Shown here piece by piece: positions 40,986 through 49,331 of a stretch of DNA of 64,000 nucleotides (its first letter is position 1; every line of letters begins with the position of its first letter). The stretch is from assembly GCF_003323735.1 (NCBI RefSeq), contig NZ_QOIM01000040.1, forward strand, positions 62,001 to 126,000, given 5' to 3'. A program made the position numbers and the translations under genes. The notes below the pieces were generated by a model. That model made no database searches. It worked only from the letters and a program-made list of their open reading frames with translations, and was not told where the DNA came from. Source of the stretch: Streptomyces reniochalinae. Lineage in GTDB: Bacteria; Actinomycetota; Actinomycetes; Streptomycetales; Streptomycetaceae.

Positions 40986-43356
40986 GGTGACCGCGCCGGC
41001 CACACCGCCGCCCGGAACCGCCCCGCCCGGAACCGCTCCGGGGCACAGGGCCACCCGCCCACCCGGAGACCGGGCCCTCCGGGTGGCCGTCATCGGCGGC
41101 GGGCCCGGCGGGCTGTACGCCGCACTGCTGCTCAAGCGCCTCGACCCGGCGCGGGAGATCACCGTCTACGAACGGGGCGCGCCGCAGGACACGTACGGGT
41201 TCGGCGTCGTCCTCTCCGACGAGACCGTCGGCGGCGTCGAGAACGCCGATCCGGACGTGTTCGCCACCCTGCGTGCCCACATGGTCCGCTGGGACGCGAT
41301 CGAGGTCGCCCACCGCGGCCGCACCCTCAGCTCAGCAGGGCACGGCTTCGCCGCGCTGAGCCGCCGCACCCTGCTGTCCGTGCTGCACGACAGGTGCCGC
41401 CGGCTGGGCGTCGGGCTGCGCTTCTCCACCGAGGCGCCGCCGGCCGCCGAGCTGGCACGCTCCTGCGACCTCGTCGTCGCCGCCGACGGCGTCCACAGCG
41501 CCACCCGTGCCGCGCACGCCGACGTGTTCGGGCCCACCGTCACCCCTCACCGCTGCCGCTACATATGGCTGGCCGCCGACTTCGCACTCGACGCCTTCCG
41601 CTTCGAGATCGCCGAGACCGAACACGGGGTGGTGCAGCTGCACGCCTACCCGTACTCGGCGGACGCCTCCACGGCCGTCGTCGAGACCCGGGAGGAGGTG
41701 TGGCGGGCCGCCGGCTTCGACGAACTGGACGAGCGCGCCTCGGCGGCGGCCTGCGCGCGGCTCTTCCCCCAGACCCTGGGCGGGCGGCCGCTGCGCGGCA
41801 ACAACTCGCAGTGGACCGCCTTCCGTACCGTCGTCAACGAGCGCTGGTGGCACCGGAGCGCCGCCGGCGGCCATGTCGTGCTGCTCGGCGACGCGGCGCA
41901 CACCGCGCACTTCTCCATCGGCTCGGGCACCAAGCTCGCCGTGGAGGACGCGCTCGCCCTCGCCGCCTGCCTGCGCGAGCAGCCCGACCTGCCGACGGCG
42001 CTGGCCGCGTACGAGGCCGAGCGGCAGCCGGTCGTGCGGTCCACGCAGCGGGCGGCGAGGGCGAGCCTGACCTGGTTCGAGGAGCTGGCCGACCACACCG
42101 GGCAGCCGCCGTACAGGTTCGCCTTCAACCTGCTCACGCGCAGCCGCCGTGTCACCCACGACAACCTGCGGCTGCGCGACGCCGCCTTCGTCGCGGCGGC
42201 CGAACGCGAGGCGGGCGTGCCCGAGGGCACGCCACCGATGTTCACGCCCTTCAGGCTGCGCGGGCTGACCCTGCGCAACCGTGTCGTCGTCTCCCCGATG
42301 GACATGTACAGCTCCCAGGACGGTGTGCCCGGCGACTTCCACCTCGTCCACCTGGGCGCGCGGGCGCTGGGCGGGGCGGGACTGGTCATGACGGAGATGG
42401 TGTGCGTCTCCGCGCGCGGGCGCATCACACCCGGATGCGCGGGGCTGTGGAACGACGCGCAGGAGGACGCCTGGCGCCGTGTCACCGCGTTCGTGCACGC
42501 CAGGTCGCCGACGGCCGCCATCGGCGTCCAGCTCGGCCACGCGGGCCGCAAGGGATCCACGAAACTGATGTGGGAAGGGATCGACGAACCACTGCCCGAG
42601 GGCAACTGGCCGCTGGTCGCGCCCTCCCCGCTGCCGTACCGCCCAGGGGTCAGCCAGATTCCGCAGGCGCTCACCCCGGTGCAGCTGGCAGCGGTGCGCG
42701 ACCAGTTCGTCGCGGCGGCGAGCCGCGCCGCACGGGCGGGGTTCGATCTGCTGGAGCTGCACTGCGCGCACGGCTATCTGCTGTCCGGGTTCCTCTCCCC
42801 GCTGACCAACCGGCGCACCGACGCCTTAGGCGGCACACTGACCGCCAGGCTGCGCTACCCCCTGGAGGTGTTCGACGCGGTGCGCGAGGTCTGGCCCGCC
42901 GACCGTCCCATGACGGTGCGCATCTCCGCGACCGACTGGGCCGAGGGCGGCACCACGGGCGAGGACGCGGTCCGGATCGCCGCCGCCTTCGCCGAGCACG
43001 GCGCGGACGCCGTCGACGTGTCCACCGGGCAGGTCGTCGCCCACGAACGCCCCGACTTCGGCCGCTCCTACCAGACCCCCTACGCCGAGCGCATCCGCAA
43101 CGCGCTGGGCGTCCCCGTCATCGCCGTCGGCGCCGTCTCCTCGTGGGACGACGTCAACTCGCTCGTCCTGGCGGGCCGCGCCGACCTGTGCGCACTGGCC
43201 AGGCCGCACCTGTACGACCCCCACTGGACGCTGCACGCGGCGGCCGAGCAGGGCTACACCGGGCCGGGGGCGCCCTGGCCGGAGCCGTACCGCGCGGGCA
43301 GCCGCCGTCCCCCCACGGGCCGTACCGACGCGCCCAAGCCGCGCCTCGCGCTGTGA
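40951..43356 (+). CDS. Fused flavin monooxygenase / old yellow enzyme acting on an aryl-CoA
   Basis: The 801-residue protein joins two flavoenzymes. Residues about 45-425 are a salicylate-hydroxylase-like FAD monooxygenase: VIGGGPGGLYAALLLKRL, DGVHSATRAA near 190, LLGDAAHTAHFSIGSGTKLAVEDAL near 310. Residues about 428-790 are an old-yellow-enzyme FMN reductase: MFTPFRLRGLTLRNRVVVSPM, LMTEMVCVSARGRITPG, GYLLSGFLSPLTNRRTD, VSTGQVV. This is the architecture of 2-aminobenzoyl-CoA monooxygenase/reductase of Azoarcus evansii and of proteins named salicylyl-CoA 5-hydroxylase/oxidoreductase. It would hydroxylate and then reduce the ring of an aryl-CoA. GTG at 40951 overlaps the preceding stop; GTG at 40987 is an alternative, as the first 44 residues are proline-rich and unconserved. 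Confidence 0.88.
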   Translation: MSRPPGRDGEPPVTAPATPPPGTAPPGTAPGHRATRPPGDRALRVAVIGGGPGGLYAALLLKRLDPAREITVYERGAPQDTYGFGVVLSDETVGGVENADPDVFATLRAHMVRWDAIEVAHRGRTLSSAGHGFAALSRRTLLSVLHDRCRRLGVGLRFSTEAPPAAELARSCDLVVAADGVHSATRAAHADVFGPTVTPHRCRYIWLAADFALDAFRFEIAETEHGVVQLHAYPYSADASTAVVETREEVWRAAGFDELDERASAAACARLFPQTLGGRPLRGNNSQWTAFRTVVNERWWHRSAAGGHVVLLGDAAHTAHFSIGSGTKLAVEDALALAACLREQPDLPTALAAYEAERQPVVRSTQRAARASLTWFEELADHTGQPPYRFAFNLLTRSRRVTHDNLRLRDAAFVAAAEREAGVPEGTPPMFTPFRLRGLTLRNRVVVSPMDMYSSQDGVPGDFHLVHLGARALGGAGLVMTEMVCVSARGRITPGCAGLWNDAQEDAWRRVTAFVHARSPTAAIGVQLGHAGRKGSTKLMWEGIDEPLPEGNWPLVAPSPLPYRPGVSQIPQALTPVQLAAVRDQFVAAASRAARAGFDLLELHCAHGYLLSGFLSPLTNRRTDALGGTLTARLRYPLEVFDAVREVWPADRPMTVRISATDWAEGGTTGEDAVRIAAAFAEHGADAVDVSTGQVVAHERPDFGRSYQTPYAERIRNALGVPVIAVGAVSSWDDVNSLVLAGRADLCALARPHLYDPHWTLHAAAEQGYTGPGAPWPEPYRAGSRRPPTGRTDAPKPRLAL

Positions 43357-43444
43357 ACGAGGCCCCTCCCGGCGCCCCCGACCCCTGCCCGGTGCGCGCA
43401 CGTCCCCGCCTGACGGACGGCCCGGTCCGCCGTACCGTGGAGAC

Positions 43445-43714
43445 ATGTACGCACGAAGGCGGCGGCGCTACTTCGCGCTGATGGCGGTCTGTCTGGTGCT
43501 GTTCGTCAGCGCCTGGGCCTTCGTGCGGCTCTGGTCGGTGCCCGCGGCGATCGGGATGTGCGTGGTCGCCATGGTCATCCCGCCCGTCGCCGCGATCGTC
43601 GGGAACCGCAGGGAGCCCGACGACCGCTGGTGGGACGAGCCCCCGAAGGAGGAGAGCGAACCGCCCCCCGAGCGCCCGGGGCAGCGGCACGGCGACGGCC
43701 GGCGGCGCCGCTAG
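43445..43714 (+). CDS. DUF3099 small membrane protein
   Basis: The 89-residue protein starts with a basic MYARRRRRY followed by two hydrophobic helices (about 10-28 and 34-52) and a charged C-terminal tail rich in Glu, Pro and Arg. This is the shape and wording of DUF3099 in actinobacteria. Function is unknown. It lies 88 bases after the fused flavoenzyme gene and may be read through from it, but has no obvious role in that pathway. ATG at 43445 lacks a strong ribosome site. Confidence 0.75.
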   Translation: MYARRRRRYFALMAVCLVLFVSAWAFVRLWSVPAAIGMCVVAMVIPPVAAIVGNRREPDDRWWDEPPKEESEPPPERPGQRHGDGRRRR

Positions 43715-43756
43715 TCCGCGTCCGAGCGCCTTCCCCCGGGCGCCCCCCGAGGCGGC

Positions 43757-44644
43757 TCAGCGGTCGCGGGCGTGGGCGTAGGCGTCTTGTACGTACGCGA
43801 GGCCCGCGTCCCGCAGCGCGGTGTGCAAGGCGAAGAACACCTTCGCGGCGCGCTCACCAGGCCACCGCTTCGGAAGCAGCGCCGGCGGCAGGCCCGGGTC
43901 CGCGTACGGCAGACGCCGCCAGGCGTCCAGGGCGGGCAGGTAGTCGCGGTAGGCGGCCTCCGCGGGCGTGCGGGTCCGCCGCGACCAGCGCCGCAGCACC
44001 GGCTCGTGCACGGTCAGGAACGCCCGGTGACGCTCGGCGAGCTCTTCCAGGTCCCACCAGCGGGCCACGGAGCGCGCGGTCGGCGTGAACCCGGCGTGCT
44101 CGCCCCTGAAAAGGTCCACGTAGGGCGCGAGGCCGAGGCGGTCGAGGGCGTGGCGGGTCTCCTCCTCCAGGTGGGAGGGCGCGATCCAGACGCCGGGGGC
44201 GGCGTTGCCGAAGCCCAGCCTGGCCAGCCGGGAGCGCAGGACGTGCCGCCTGTCGCGTTCGCTCTCCGGCACGGAGAAGACCGCCAGCAGCCAGGAGCCG
44301 TCGGGTTCGGGGCGGGTGTGGATGCGCCGGTCGCCGTCCGCGAGGAGCTGCGCGGCGGCGGGGGAGGGCCGGTATCCGGCGGACTTGCTGCCGGGCCGGT
44401 CGGGGGTCAGCAGGCCGCGCCGTTTGAGGCGGGAGACGGCCGAGCGCACCGAGGGCGCGTCCACGCCCACGGTCTGCAACACCCGGATGAGGGCGGCGAC
44501 GGGTACCGTTCCCGACTCGTTGAGCTCGCGCCCGTAGGCGCCGTAGAAGGTGAGGATGAGGGAACCGGGAGACGGCTTGCTCGGCTGCGGGGTCTCCGGA
44601 CTGCGAGGTGCCGTGTCGAACTGTTCGAACGCTTTCTGTACCAC
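43757..44644 (-). CDS. PaaX-family transcriptional repressor
   Basis: The 295-residue protein matches PaaX. A winged helix-turn-helix near residues 25-85 (LILTFYGAYGRELNESGTVPVAALIRVLQTVGVD and VRSAVSRLKRRGLL) is followed by the PaaX-like middle and C-terminal domains (WLLAVFSVPESERDRRHVLRSRLARLGFG, VWIAPSHLEEETRHAL). PaaX in E. coli represses phenylacetate genes and is released by phenylacetyl-CoA; by analogy this one should sense an aryl-CoA. It is four bases downstream of the CoA ligase gene on the same strand, so it is autoregulated. It likely binds the GCGTT-N6-AACGC palindrome at 46524-46539. Confidence 0.88.
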   Translation of the reverse strand: MVQKAFEQFDTAPRSPETPQPSKPSPGSLILTFYGAYGRELNESGTVPVAALIRVLQTVGVDAPSVRSAVSRLKRRGLLTPDRPGSKSAGYRPSPAAAQLLADGDRRIHTRPEPDGSWLLAVFSVPESERDRRHVLRSRLARLGFGNAAPGVWIAPSHLEEETRHALDRLGLAPYVDLFRGEHAGFTPTARSVARWWDLEELAERHRAFLTVHEPVLRRWSRRTRTPAEAAYRDYLPALDAWRRLPYADPGLPPALLPKRWPGERAAKVFFALHTALRDAGLAYVQDAYAHARDR

Positions 44645-44648
44645 GCGG

Positions 44649-46442
44649 TCACTCTAGATCCGCGGCTGAGCCGCCCGGACCGGGCGCCTGGCCTGGCTCG
44701 TGCGGCGGCCGGGGCGCGCGGCGCACCCCGGGCGGCCCGTCTCCCGCGGAGCCCGTCGTGTGCTCGCGCAGCCGGAAGCGCTGGAGCTTGCCCGTGGGTG
44801 TGCGCGGAAGGCCCGCGGTGAACACGAATTCGCGAGGACATTTGTACGGGGCTCCCCGGGCCAGCGAGTGCTGCCGCAGCCGCTCGGCCGTCGCCTCGTC
44901 CGCCGGCACACCGGGCGCCAGGACCACGTGCGCCACCGCGATCTGCCCCCGCCGCGCGTCGGGGCGCCCCACCACGGCCGCCTCCCGCACGTCCGGATGG
45001 CCCAGCAGCACCTCCTCGACCTCGGGCCCCGCGATGTTGTACCCGGCCGAGATGATCATGTCGTCGGCGCGGGCGACGTAGCGGAAGTAGCCGTCCCGCT
45101 CCCGTACGTAGGTGTCACCCGTCAGGTTCCAGCCCTCTCGCACATAAGCGCGCTGCCGCTCGTCCGCCAGGTAGCGGCAGCCGACCGGCCCGCGCACGGC
45201 CAGCAGGCCCGGGGTGCCGTCCGGCACGGGCACCAGCGCGCCGTCCGGGCCCTCCGCGACGATCCGCGCCTCGAAACCGGGCACGGGGACGCCCGTGCAC
45301 CCGGGCCGGATCGCCTCGTCCGCCGCCGAGAGGAAGATGTGCAGCATCTCCGTGGCGCCGATGCCGTCGATGATCCGCAGGCCCGTGCGGGCGTGCCACG
45401 CCTGCCAGGTGGCGGCGGGCAGATGCTCCCCGGCGGAGACACAGCGGCGCAGCGACGAGAGGGCGTGCGCCTCGCCCCGGTCGGGATCGGCCGGCCGCGC
45501 CAGCATGGCGCGGTAGGCGGTCGGTGCGGTGAACAGCACCGATATCCGGTGCTGTTCGACCATCTCCAGCGTCTGCGCGGCGCCCTTGAACTCCTCCAGC
45601 AGTGTCGAGGCGCCTACGCGCAGCGGAAAGATCACCAGACCACCGAGGCCGAAGGTGAAGCCCAGCGGCGGCGTCCCCGCGAAGACGTCGTCGGGGCGCG
45701 GGCGCAGCACCCGCGCGGCGAAGGTGTCGGCGACGGCCAGCACGTCGCGGTGAAAGTGCGCACAGCCCTTGGGGACGCCGGTGGTGCCGGAGGTGAAGGC
45801 GATCAGCGCCACGTCGTCGGCGGCCGTGGCCACCGCTTGGAACCGGTCGGGCTTGCCCGCGGCGAGCCGCAGCACGTCGGTGGCCTCCCCCGTGCCGAAC
45901 AGCCACGTGCGCAGGCCGGGGGCCTCGGCTTTCGCCAGCTCGTCCGCCGACCGCGCGTCGCACAGTGCGTGCGAGACGCGGGCGAGGCGGCAGATGGTGG
46001 CCAGCTCCCGTGCCCGCTGCGCCGCGAGCACGGTGACGGCGACCGCCCCCGCCTTCATCACCGCCAGCCAGCAGGCGGCCAGATACGGGCTCGTCGGTCC
46101 GCGCAGCAGCACCCGGTTGCCGGGCACCACACCCATCTCGTCCCGCAGTACGTGCGCCAACCGGTCGACGAGCGCGCGCAGTTCACCGTAGATCCAGGTG
46201 CGGCGCGGGGATCTCTCGCCGGTGGGGGAGGGCACACCGCCGGCGTGGACGGCGGGGCGGTCGGACCCCAGCCGCGCGATGGTACGGTCCAGCAACTCCT
46301 CGCCGCAGTTGAGGCGGTCGGGGTAGTCGAGGGCGGGGTCGTCCAGCAGGAGGTCGGGCCACTGGCCGGGTGGTGGCAGGTGGTCCCGGGCGAAGGTGTC
46401 GACGTGGGCGGTGGCGACGGGCGTTGACGGAGTCGGACGCAT
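44649..46442 (-). CDS. Benzoate-CoA ligase family aryl-CoA ligase
   Basis: The 597-residue acyl-adenylate-forming enzyme has the AMP-binding loop VALIAFTSGTTGVPKGCAHFH near residue 195, the adenine motif IIDGIGATEMLHIF near 335, the hinge TGDTYVRERDGYFRYVARADDMIISAGYNIAG near 455 and the catalytic lysine in TPTGKLQRFRL near 555. It activates an aromatic acid to its CoA ester with ATP. The nearest named activity in this context is 2-aminobenzoate-CoA ligase; benzoate, salicylate or an aliphatic acid cannot be excluded. ATG at 46442 is used because the upstream extension is arginine-rich shadow. It is divergent from the acyl-CoA dehydrogenase gene. Confidence 0.85.
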   Translation of the reverse strand: MRPTPSTPVATAHVDTFARDHLPPPGQWPDLLLDDPALDYPDRLNCGEELLDRTIARLGSDRPAVHAGGVPSPTGERSPRRTWIYGELRALVDRLAHVLRDEMGVVPGNRVLLRGPTSPYLAACWLAVMKAGAVAVTVLAAQRARELATICRLARVSHALCDARSADELAKAEAPGLRTWLFGTGEATDVLRLAAGKPDRFQAVATAADDVALIAFTSGTTGVPKGCAHFHRDVLAVADTFAARVLRPRPDDVFAGTPPLGFTFGLGGLVIFPLRVGASTLLEEFKGAAQTLEMVEQHRISVLFTAPTAYRAMLARPADPDRGEAHALSSLRRCVSAGEHLPAATWQAWHARTGLRIIDGIGATEMLHIFLSAADEAIRPGCTGVPVPGFEARIVAEGPDGALVPVPDGTPGLLAVRGPVGCRYLADERQRAYVREGWNLTGDTYVRERDGYFRYVARADDMIISAGYNIAGPEVEEVLLGHPDVREAAVVGRPDARRGQIAVAHVVLAPGVPADEATAERLRQHSLARGAPYKCPREFVFTAGLPRTPTGKLQRFRLREHTTGSAGDGPPGVRRAPRPPHEPGQAPGPGGSAADLE

Positions 46443-46523
46443 GACCGATCTACCCCCTCGCGGGCGGCTCGGGAGGCGGCGGCGCCGACGCGGCACCGGC
46501 CGCGGGGCCGGTGGTGACGAGTG

Positions 46524-46557
46524 GCGTTGAGCGTAACGCGATGGTGACGGCAGTCAA
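46524..46557 (-). promoter_or_regulatory. CoA-ligase/PaaX promoter with embedded palindrome
   Basis: On the minus strand TTGACT (46557-46552) and TACGCT (46535-46530) are 16 bases apart. The perfect palindrome GCGTT-N6-AACGC (46524-46539) covers the -10 element, a classic repressor position. It lies in the 192-base divergent gap and could also affect the acyl-CoA dehydrogenase/RidA unit. Confidence 0.6.
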
Positions 46558-46634
46558 TGGTCCGCGATAGACAAGAGGGCGGGCGGCGCGGGGAGAAGGT
46601 CCCGCGCCGGGGCCCGACGCCGAGGGGAGCCGCC

Positions 46635-47996
46635 ATGTCCACCACCGAGCCGCCGCCGGTCGGGGCCACGCCGTCCACGCGCCCGTCCCTGTCCGAGCCC
46701 CCGTCCGCTTCCGCCTTGCCGTCCGCCACCGCCGCCCCGCCACCGCCCGCTTCCCCCTCGGCGTTCGCGCTCAGCCGTGAACAGCGGGAGTGGAGCGCGC
46801 GGTTGCGCGCCCTCGGCAGCGAGCGGCTGCGCCCGCACGCCGAGTCCGGCGACCCCGGGCGCGTCAACCGGCCCCTGCTGCGCGAGCTGGGCGAACTGGG
46901 GCTGCTCGGCCACGCCGTCCCCGGCGCGCGGTCCGAAGAGCGCGTCAGCGCGCTCGACCTGTGCCTGCTGCGTGAGGCGCTGGCCTACTCCTGCCCGCAG
47001 GCGGAGACCGCGCTCGCTCTCCAGGGGCTCGGCGCGGGGCCCGTCGCCGACGTGGGCACCCCCGAGCAGCGCGCGCGCTGGCTGCCCGAGGTGGCGGCCG
47101 GGCGCGCGGTCGCGGCGTTCGCGCTGAGCGAGCCCGGTGCGGGCAGCGACGCGGCGGCGCTCGCCCTGCGCGCCGAGCCCGAGCCCGAGTCGGGGGCGGG
47201 GCCGGGAGGTGGCGGCGGTGGCGGCGGAGAACACGCTGCGAGGCGGTGGCGGTTGAGCGGACGCAAGACGTGGATCTCCAACGCCCCCGAGGCCGACTTC
47301 TACACCGTCTTCGCCCGCACGGGAGAGGGCCCGGGCTCGCGCGGGGTGAGCGCCTTCCTCGTCCCCGCCGACCGGCCGGGCCTGACGGGCGAACCTTTGG
47401 ACATGCTCGCCCCGCACGCGCTGGGCACTCTCACCTTCGACGCCGTGCCCGTCACGGGCGCCGACCTGCTCGGCGCGCCGGGGCAGGGCTTCTCCGTGGC
47501 CATGCGCACCCTCAACCTCTTCCGCCCCAGCGTCGGCGCGTTCGCCGTCGGCATGGCGCAGGCCGCGCTGGACGCCTCCCTCCAGCACGCCGCCGAGCGG
47601 CCCGCCTTCGGCGGTGTCCTGCGTGACCTCCAGTCCGTCTCCCACCAGTTGGCGGAGATGGCGACCCGCACCGAGGCGGCACGGCTGCTGGTGTACGCCG
47701 CAGCCGGTGCGTACGACGCGAGCACCGGCACGGGCGCAGACGTCGCCAGGCGCGCGGCCATGGCCAAACTGATGGCGACGGAGACCGCCCAGTACGTGGT
47801 GGACACCGCCGTCCAGATCCACGGCGCGGCAGCGCTCCAGCGCGGCCACCTCCTCGAACACCTCTACCGGGAGGTGCGCGCACCCCGCATCTACGAGGGG
47901 GCCAGCGAGGTGCAGCGTTCGCTGATCGCCAAGGAGCTGTACAGGACACGCCCGCCGCGCACCGGCCGGCCGCACACGAAGGAGTCGCCCACATGA
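46635..47996 (+). CDS. Acyl-CoA dehydrogenase
   Basis: The 453-residue flavoprotein has an acyl-CoA dehydrogenase fold from about residue 45. The FAD-binding AVAAFALSEPGAGSDAAALAL is near 160, KTWISNAPEADFYTVFART near 213 and the C-terminal RIYEGASEVQRSLIAKELY near 420, which holds the catalytic-region glutamate. A 40-residue Pro/Ser/Ala tail precedes the fold, and a glycine-rich insert (GAGPGGGGGGGG) interrupts it near 190. It should oxidise an alicyclic CoA intermediate after ring reduction. GAGGGGAG precedes ATG at 46635, and it overlaps the RidA gene by four bases (ATGA). Confidence 0.88.
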   Translation: MSTTEPPPVGATPSTRPSLSEPPSASALPSATAAPPPPASPSAFALSREQREWSARLRALGSERLRPHAESGDPGRVNRPLLRELGELGLLGHAVPGARSEERVSALDLCLLREALAYSCPQAETALALQGLGAGPVADVGTPEQRARWLPEVAAGRAVAAFALSEPGAGSDAAALALRAEPEPESGAGPGGGGGGGGEHAARRWRLSGRKTWISNAPEADFYTVFARTGEGPGSRGVSAFLVPADRPGLTGEPLDMLAPHALGTLTFDAVPVTGADLLGAPGQGFSVAMRTLNLFRPSVGAFAVGMAQAALDASLQHAAERPAFGGVLRDLQSVSHQLAEMATRTEAARLLVYAAAGAYDASTGTGADVARRAAMAKLMATETAQYVVDTAVQIHGAAALQRGHLLEHLYREVRAPRIYEGASEVQRSLIAKELYRTRPPRTGRPHTKESPT

Positions 47997-48490
47997 GCGG
48001 CAGCCAGGAGACCACGACCGGCAGCCACGAGTTCCCGACCGGCGCCCGGGAGTCCGTGGACGACAGCCACGAGAGCGCCGTTCCCCGGACGGCGGTGACC
48101 CGCGTCAATCCGGCGGAACTCTCCCCGCCTCGGGGCTTCTCCCACGCGGTGACGGCCCGCGCCGGCACCCGGCTGGTCTTCCTCGCGGGCCAGACGGCCC
48201 TGGACGGGGAAGGCCGGGTCGCCGCCACCGCGTTCCCCGACCAGTTCAGGATCGCCCTCACCAACCTGCTGGCCGCTCTGGACGCGTGCGGGGGTGAGCC
48301 GGCCGACCTGGCGCGTGTCACCGTCTACACCACCGACGTGGCCGCCTACCGTCACCACGCCGCACACCTGGGCCGGATCTGGCACGAGCTGGCCGGGCGC
48401 GACTACCCGGCGATGGCCGTCATCGGGGCGGTACGGCTGTGGGACGAGGACGCCGCCATCGAACTCGACGGCATCGCCGTGCTGCCCTGA
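47993..48490 (+). CDS. RidA-family protein, possible enamine/imine deaminase
   Basis: The 165-residue protein has a 35-residue polar N-terminal tail followed by a full RidA/YjgF fold (about 38-163): FSHAVTARAGTRLVFLAGQTALDGEGRV, LTNLLAALDACGGEPADLARVTVYTTD and YPAMAVIGAVRLWDEDAAIELDGIAVLP. RidA proteins hydrolyse reactive enamines or imines, and a relative is 2-aminomuconate deaminase. Being co-translated with the acyl-CoA dehydrogenase, it suggests that the pathway has an amino-substituted intermediate, which favours anthranilate. The commonly conserved substrate-binding arginine is present near GAVRLW. Confidence 0.85.
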   Translation: MSGSQETTTGSHEFPTGARESVDDSHESAVPRTAVTRVNPAELSPPRGFSHAVTARAGTRLVFLAGQTALDGEGRVAATAFPDQFRIALTNLLAALDACGGEPADLARVTVYTTDVAAYRHHAAHLGRIWHELAGRDYPAMAVIGAVRLWDEDAAIELDGIAVLP

Positions 48491-48521
48491 CCCGCACCGC
48501 GACGGCCCGCCACCCCGCTGT

Positions 48522-48544
48522 CCGTACACCGTCGCGGTGTGCGG
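48522..48544. terminator. Hairpin after the RidA gene
   Basis: CCGTACACC pairs with GGTGTGCGG (one G-T pair) across a five-base loop, followed by CTTT. It lies 32 bases after the RidA stop, in the gap between convergent genes. Confidence 0.55.
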
Positions 48545-48594
48545 CTTTCCGTGCACCGTCACACCGTCATGTGCGGCTTTCCGTGTGCCGTCAC
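48539..48594. repeat. Two 24-bp direct repeats at 32-bp period
   Basis: GTGCGGCTTTCCGTG with the following GCCGTCAC or ACCGTCAC appears at 48539-48562 and 48571-48594, differing at two positions. The second copy runs into the stop codon of the CGNR gene (48591). Confidence 0.75.
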
Positions 48595-49166
48595 GGTCGC
48601 GCACGGCGCCGCCGGTGGGCCGCCACGCGGGTGCGGGTCGCGCACGTACGGGAGCAGTAGCGGCGCGGGGCCCCGGGGCCGCCGCCGAGGAAGAGCCTGC
48701 GGCAGCCGGAAGCCGCGCACTCTCCCCACGCGATGCCGCCCTGCTCGCTCACCATCCTGGCCAGCGCGAGCGCAGCCGACGCGGTGAACCACTCGGCCCA
48801 GCTCGCCTCGTCGTCCCGGTCGACGTGCAGGTGCCAGGCGTGACCGTCGTGCCGGCTCAGCCGCGGCCTGGCACCGCAGCGCGCCAGCAGGGAGTTGAGC
48901 GCGGTCGCCGCGCGGTCGGTGTCGGTCTCGGTGAGGACGCGGTCGGTCAGCTGAGAGACGGCGCGGCGCAGGGCTGTCGCCTCGCGAGTGGTGAGGCTCG
49001 CCAGATCGCGCTCCGTCTCGCCGTGCCGGGCGAGCACGGCGGCCAGCACGTCCCGGGGCGCCTCGGGCTCGTCCCGGACCGCGTTCGCCAGATCGATCAG
49101 CCGCTCGCCCGGCCGGAACCCACCCGCGAGCCCGCCGCTCCCGTGCACACTCGTGCTGTCGCTCAT
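48591..49166 (-). CDS. CGNR zinc-finger transcriptional regulator
   Basis: From ATG at 49166 the protein is 191 residues. An N-terminal ABATE-like domain (GGFRPGERLIDLANAVRDEP) leads to a C-terminal zinc-ribbon CGNR domain near 145-185 (CAASGCRRLFLGGGPGAPRRYCSRTCATRTRVAAHR), where the four cysteines are visible and the namesake CGNR is CATR. The family is common in actinobacteria as stress or catabolic regulators. An in-frame ATG at 49175 is inside a promoter: a perfect TATAAT lies just upstream of 49166, so the mRNA is predicted to be leaderless and to start at 49166. A GTAACGC palindrome suggests autoregulation. Confidence 0.8.
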   Translation of the reverse strand: MSDSTSVHGSGGLAGGFRPGERLIDLANAVRDEPEAPRDVLAAVLARHGETERDLASLTTREATALRRAVSQLTDRVLTETDTDRAATALNSLLARCGARPRLSRHDGHAWHLHVDRDDEASWAEWFTASAALALARMVSEQGGIAWGECAASGCRRLFLGGGPGAPRRYCSRTCATRTRVAAHRRRRARP

Positions 49167-49194
49167 GTAACGCATTATAGGTGTGAGGCGTTAC
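49167..49194 (-). promoter_or_regulatory. Leaderless promoter with palindrome for the CGNR gene
   Basis: A perfect -10 TATAAT (minus strand, 49179-49174) ends seven bases before the ATG at 49166. GTAACGC (49167-49173) and GCGTTAC (49188-49194) form an inverted repeat with a 14-base centre that brackets the -10. No good -35 is visible, suggesting an activator or an extended element. Confidence 0.65.
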
Positions 49195-49197
49195 GTT

Positions 49198-49298
49198 GGT
49201 GCCCGTCCAGGCATGAGCCCGCGCACGCGTGGTCCCGCCCAGGCATGGGCCCGCGCAGGCGCGTGGTCCCGTCCGGACATGGGTCCGTGCAGGCGGCA
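49198..49298. repeat. Three degenerate 33-34-bp tandem repeats before the MFS gene
   Basis: Units at 49198, 49231 and 49265 share GGT(C/G)CCG(T/C)CC, a CATGGG-like core and CCG(C/T)GCAGGC. They fill most of the 165-base divergent gap between the CGNR and MFS genes, excluding the CGNR promoter. Confidence 0.7.
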
Positions 49299-49331
49299 GC
49301 TCGCGCAGGAGTGAGCCCGTGAGGAGGAGCG

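Noticed and set aside
48539..48594. Short direct repeats considered as a CRISPR remnant
   Set aside because: Only two copies, the 8-bp gap is far too short for a spacer, and no cas genes are present.
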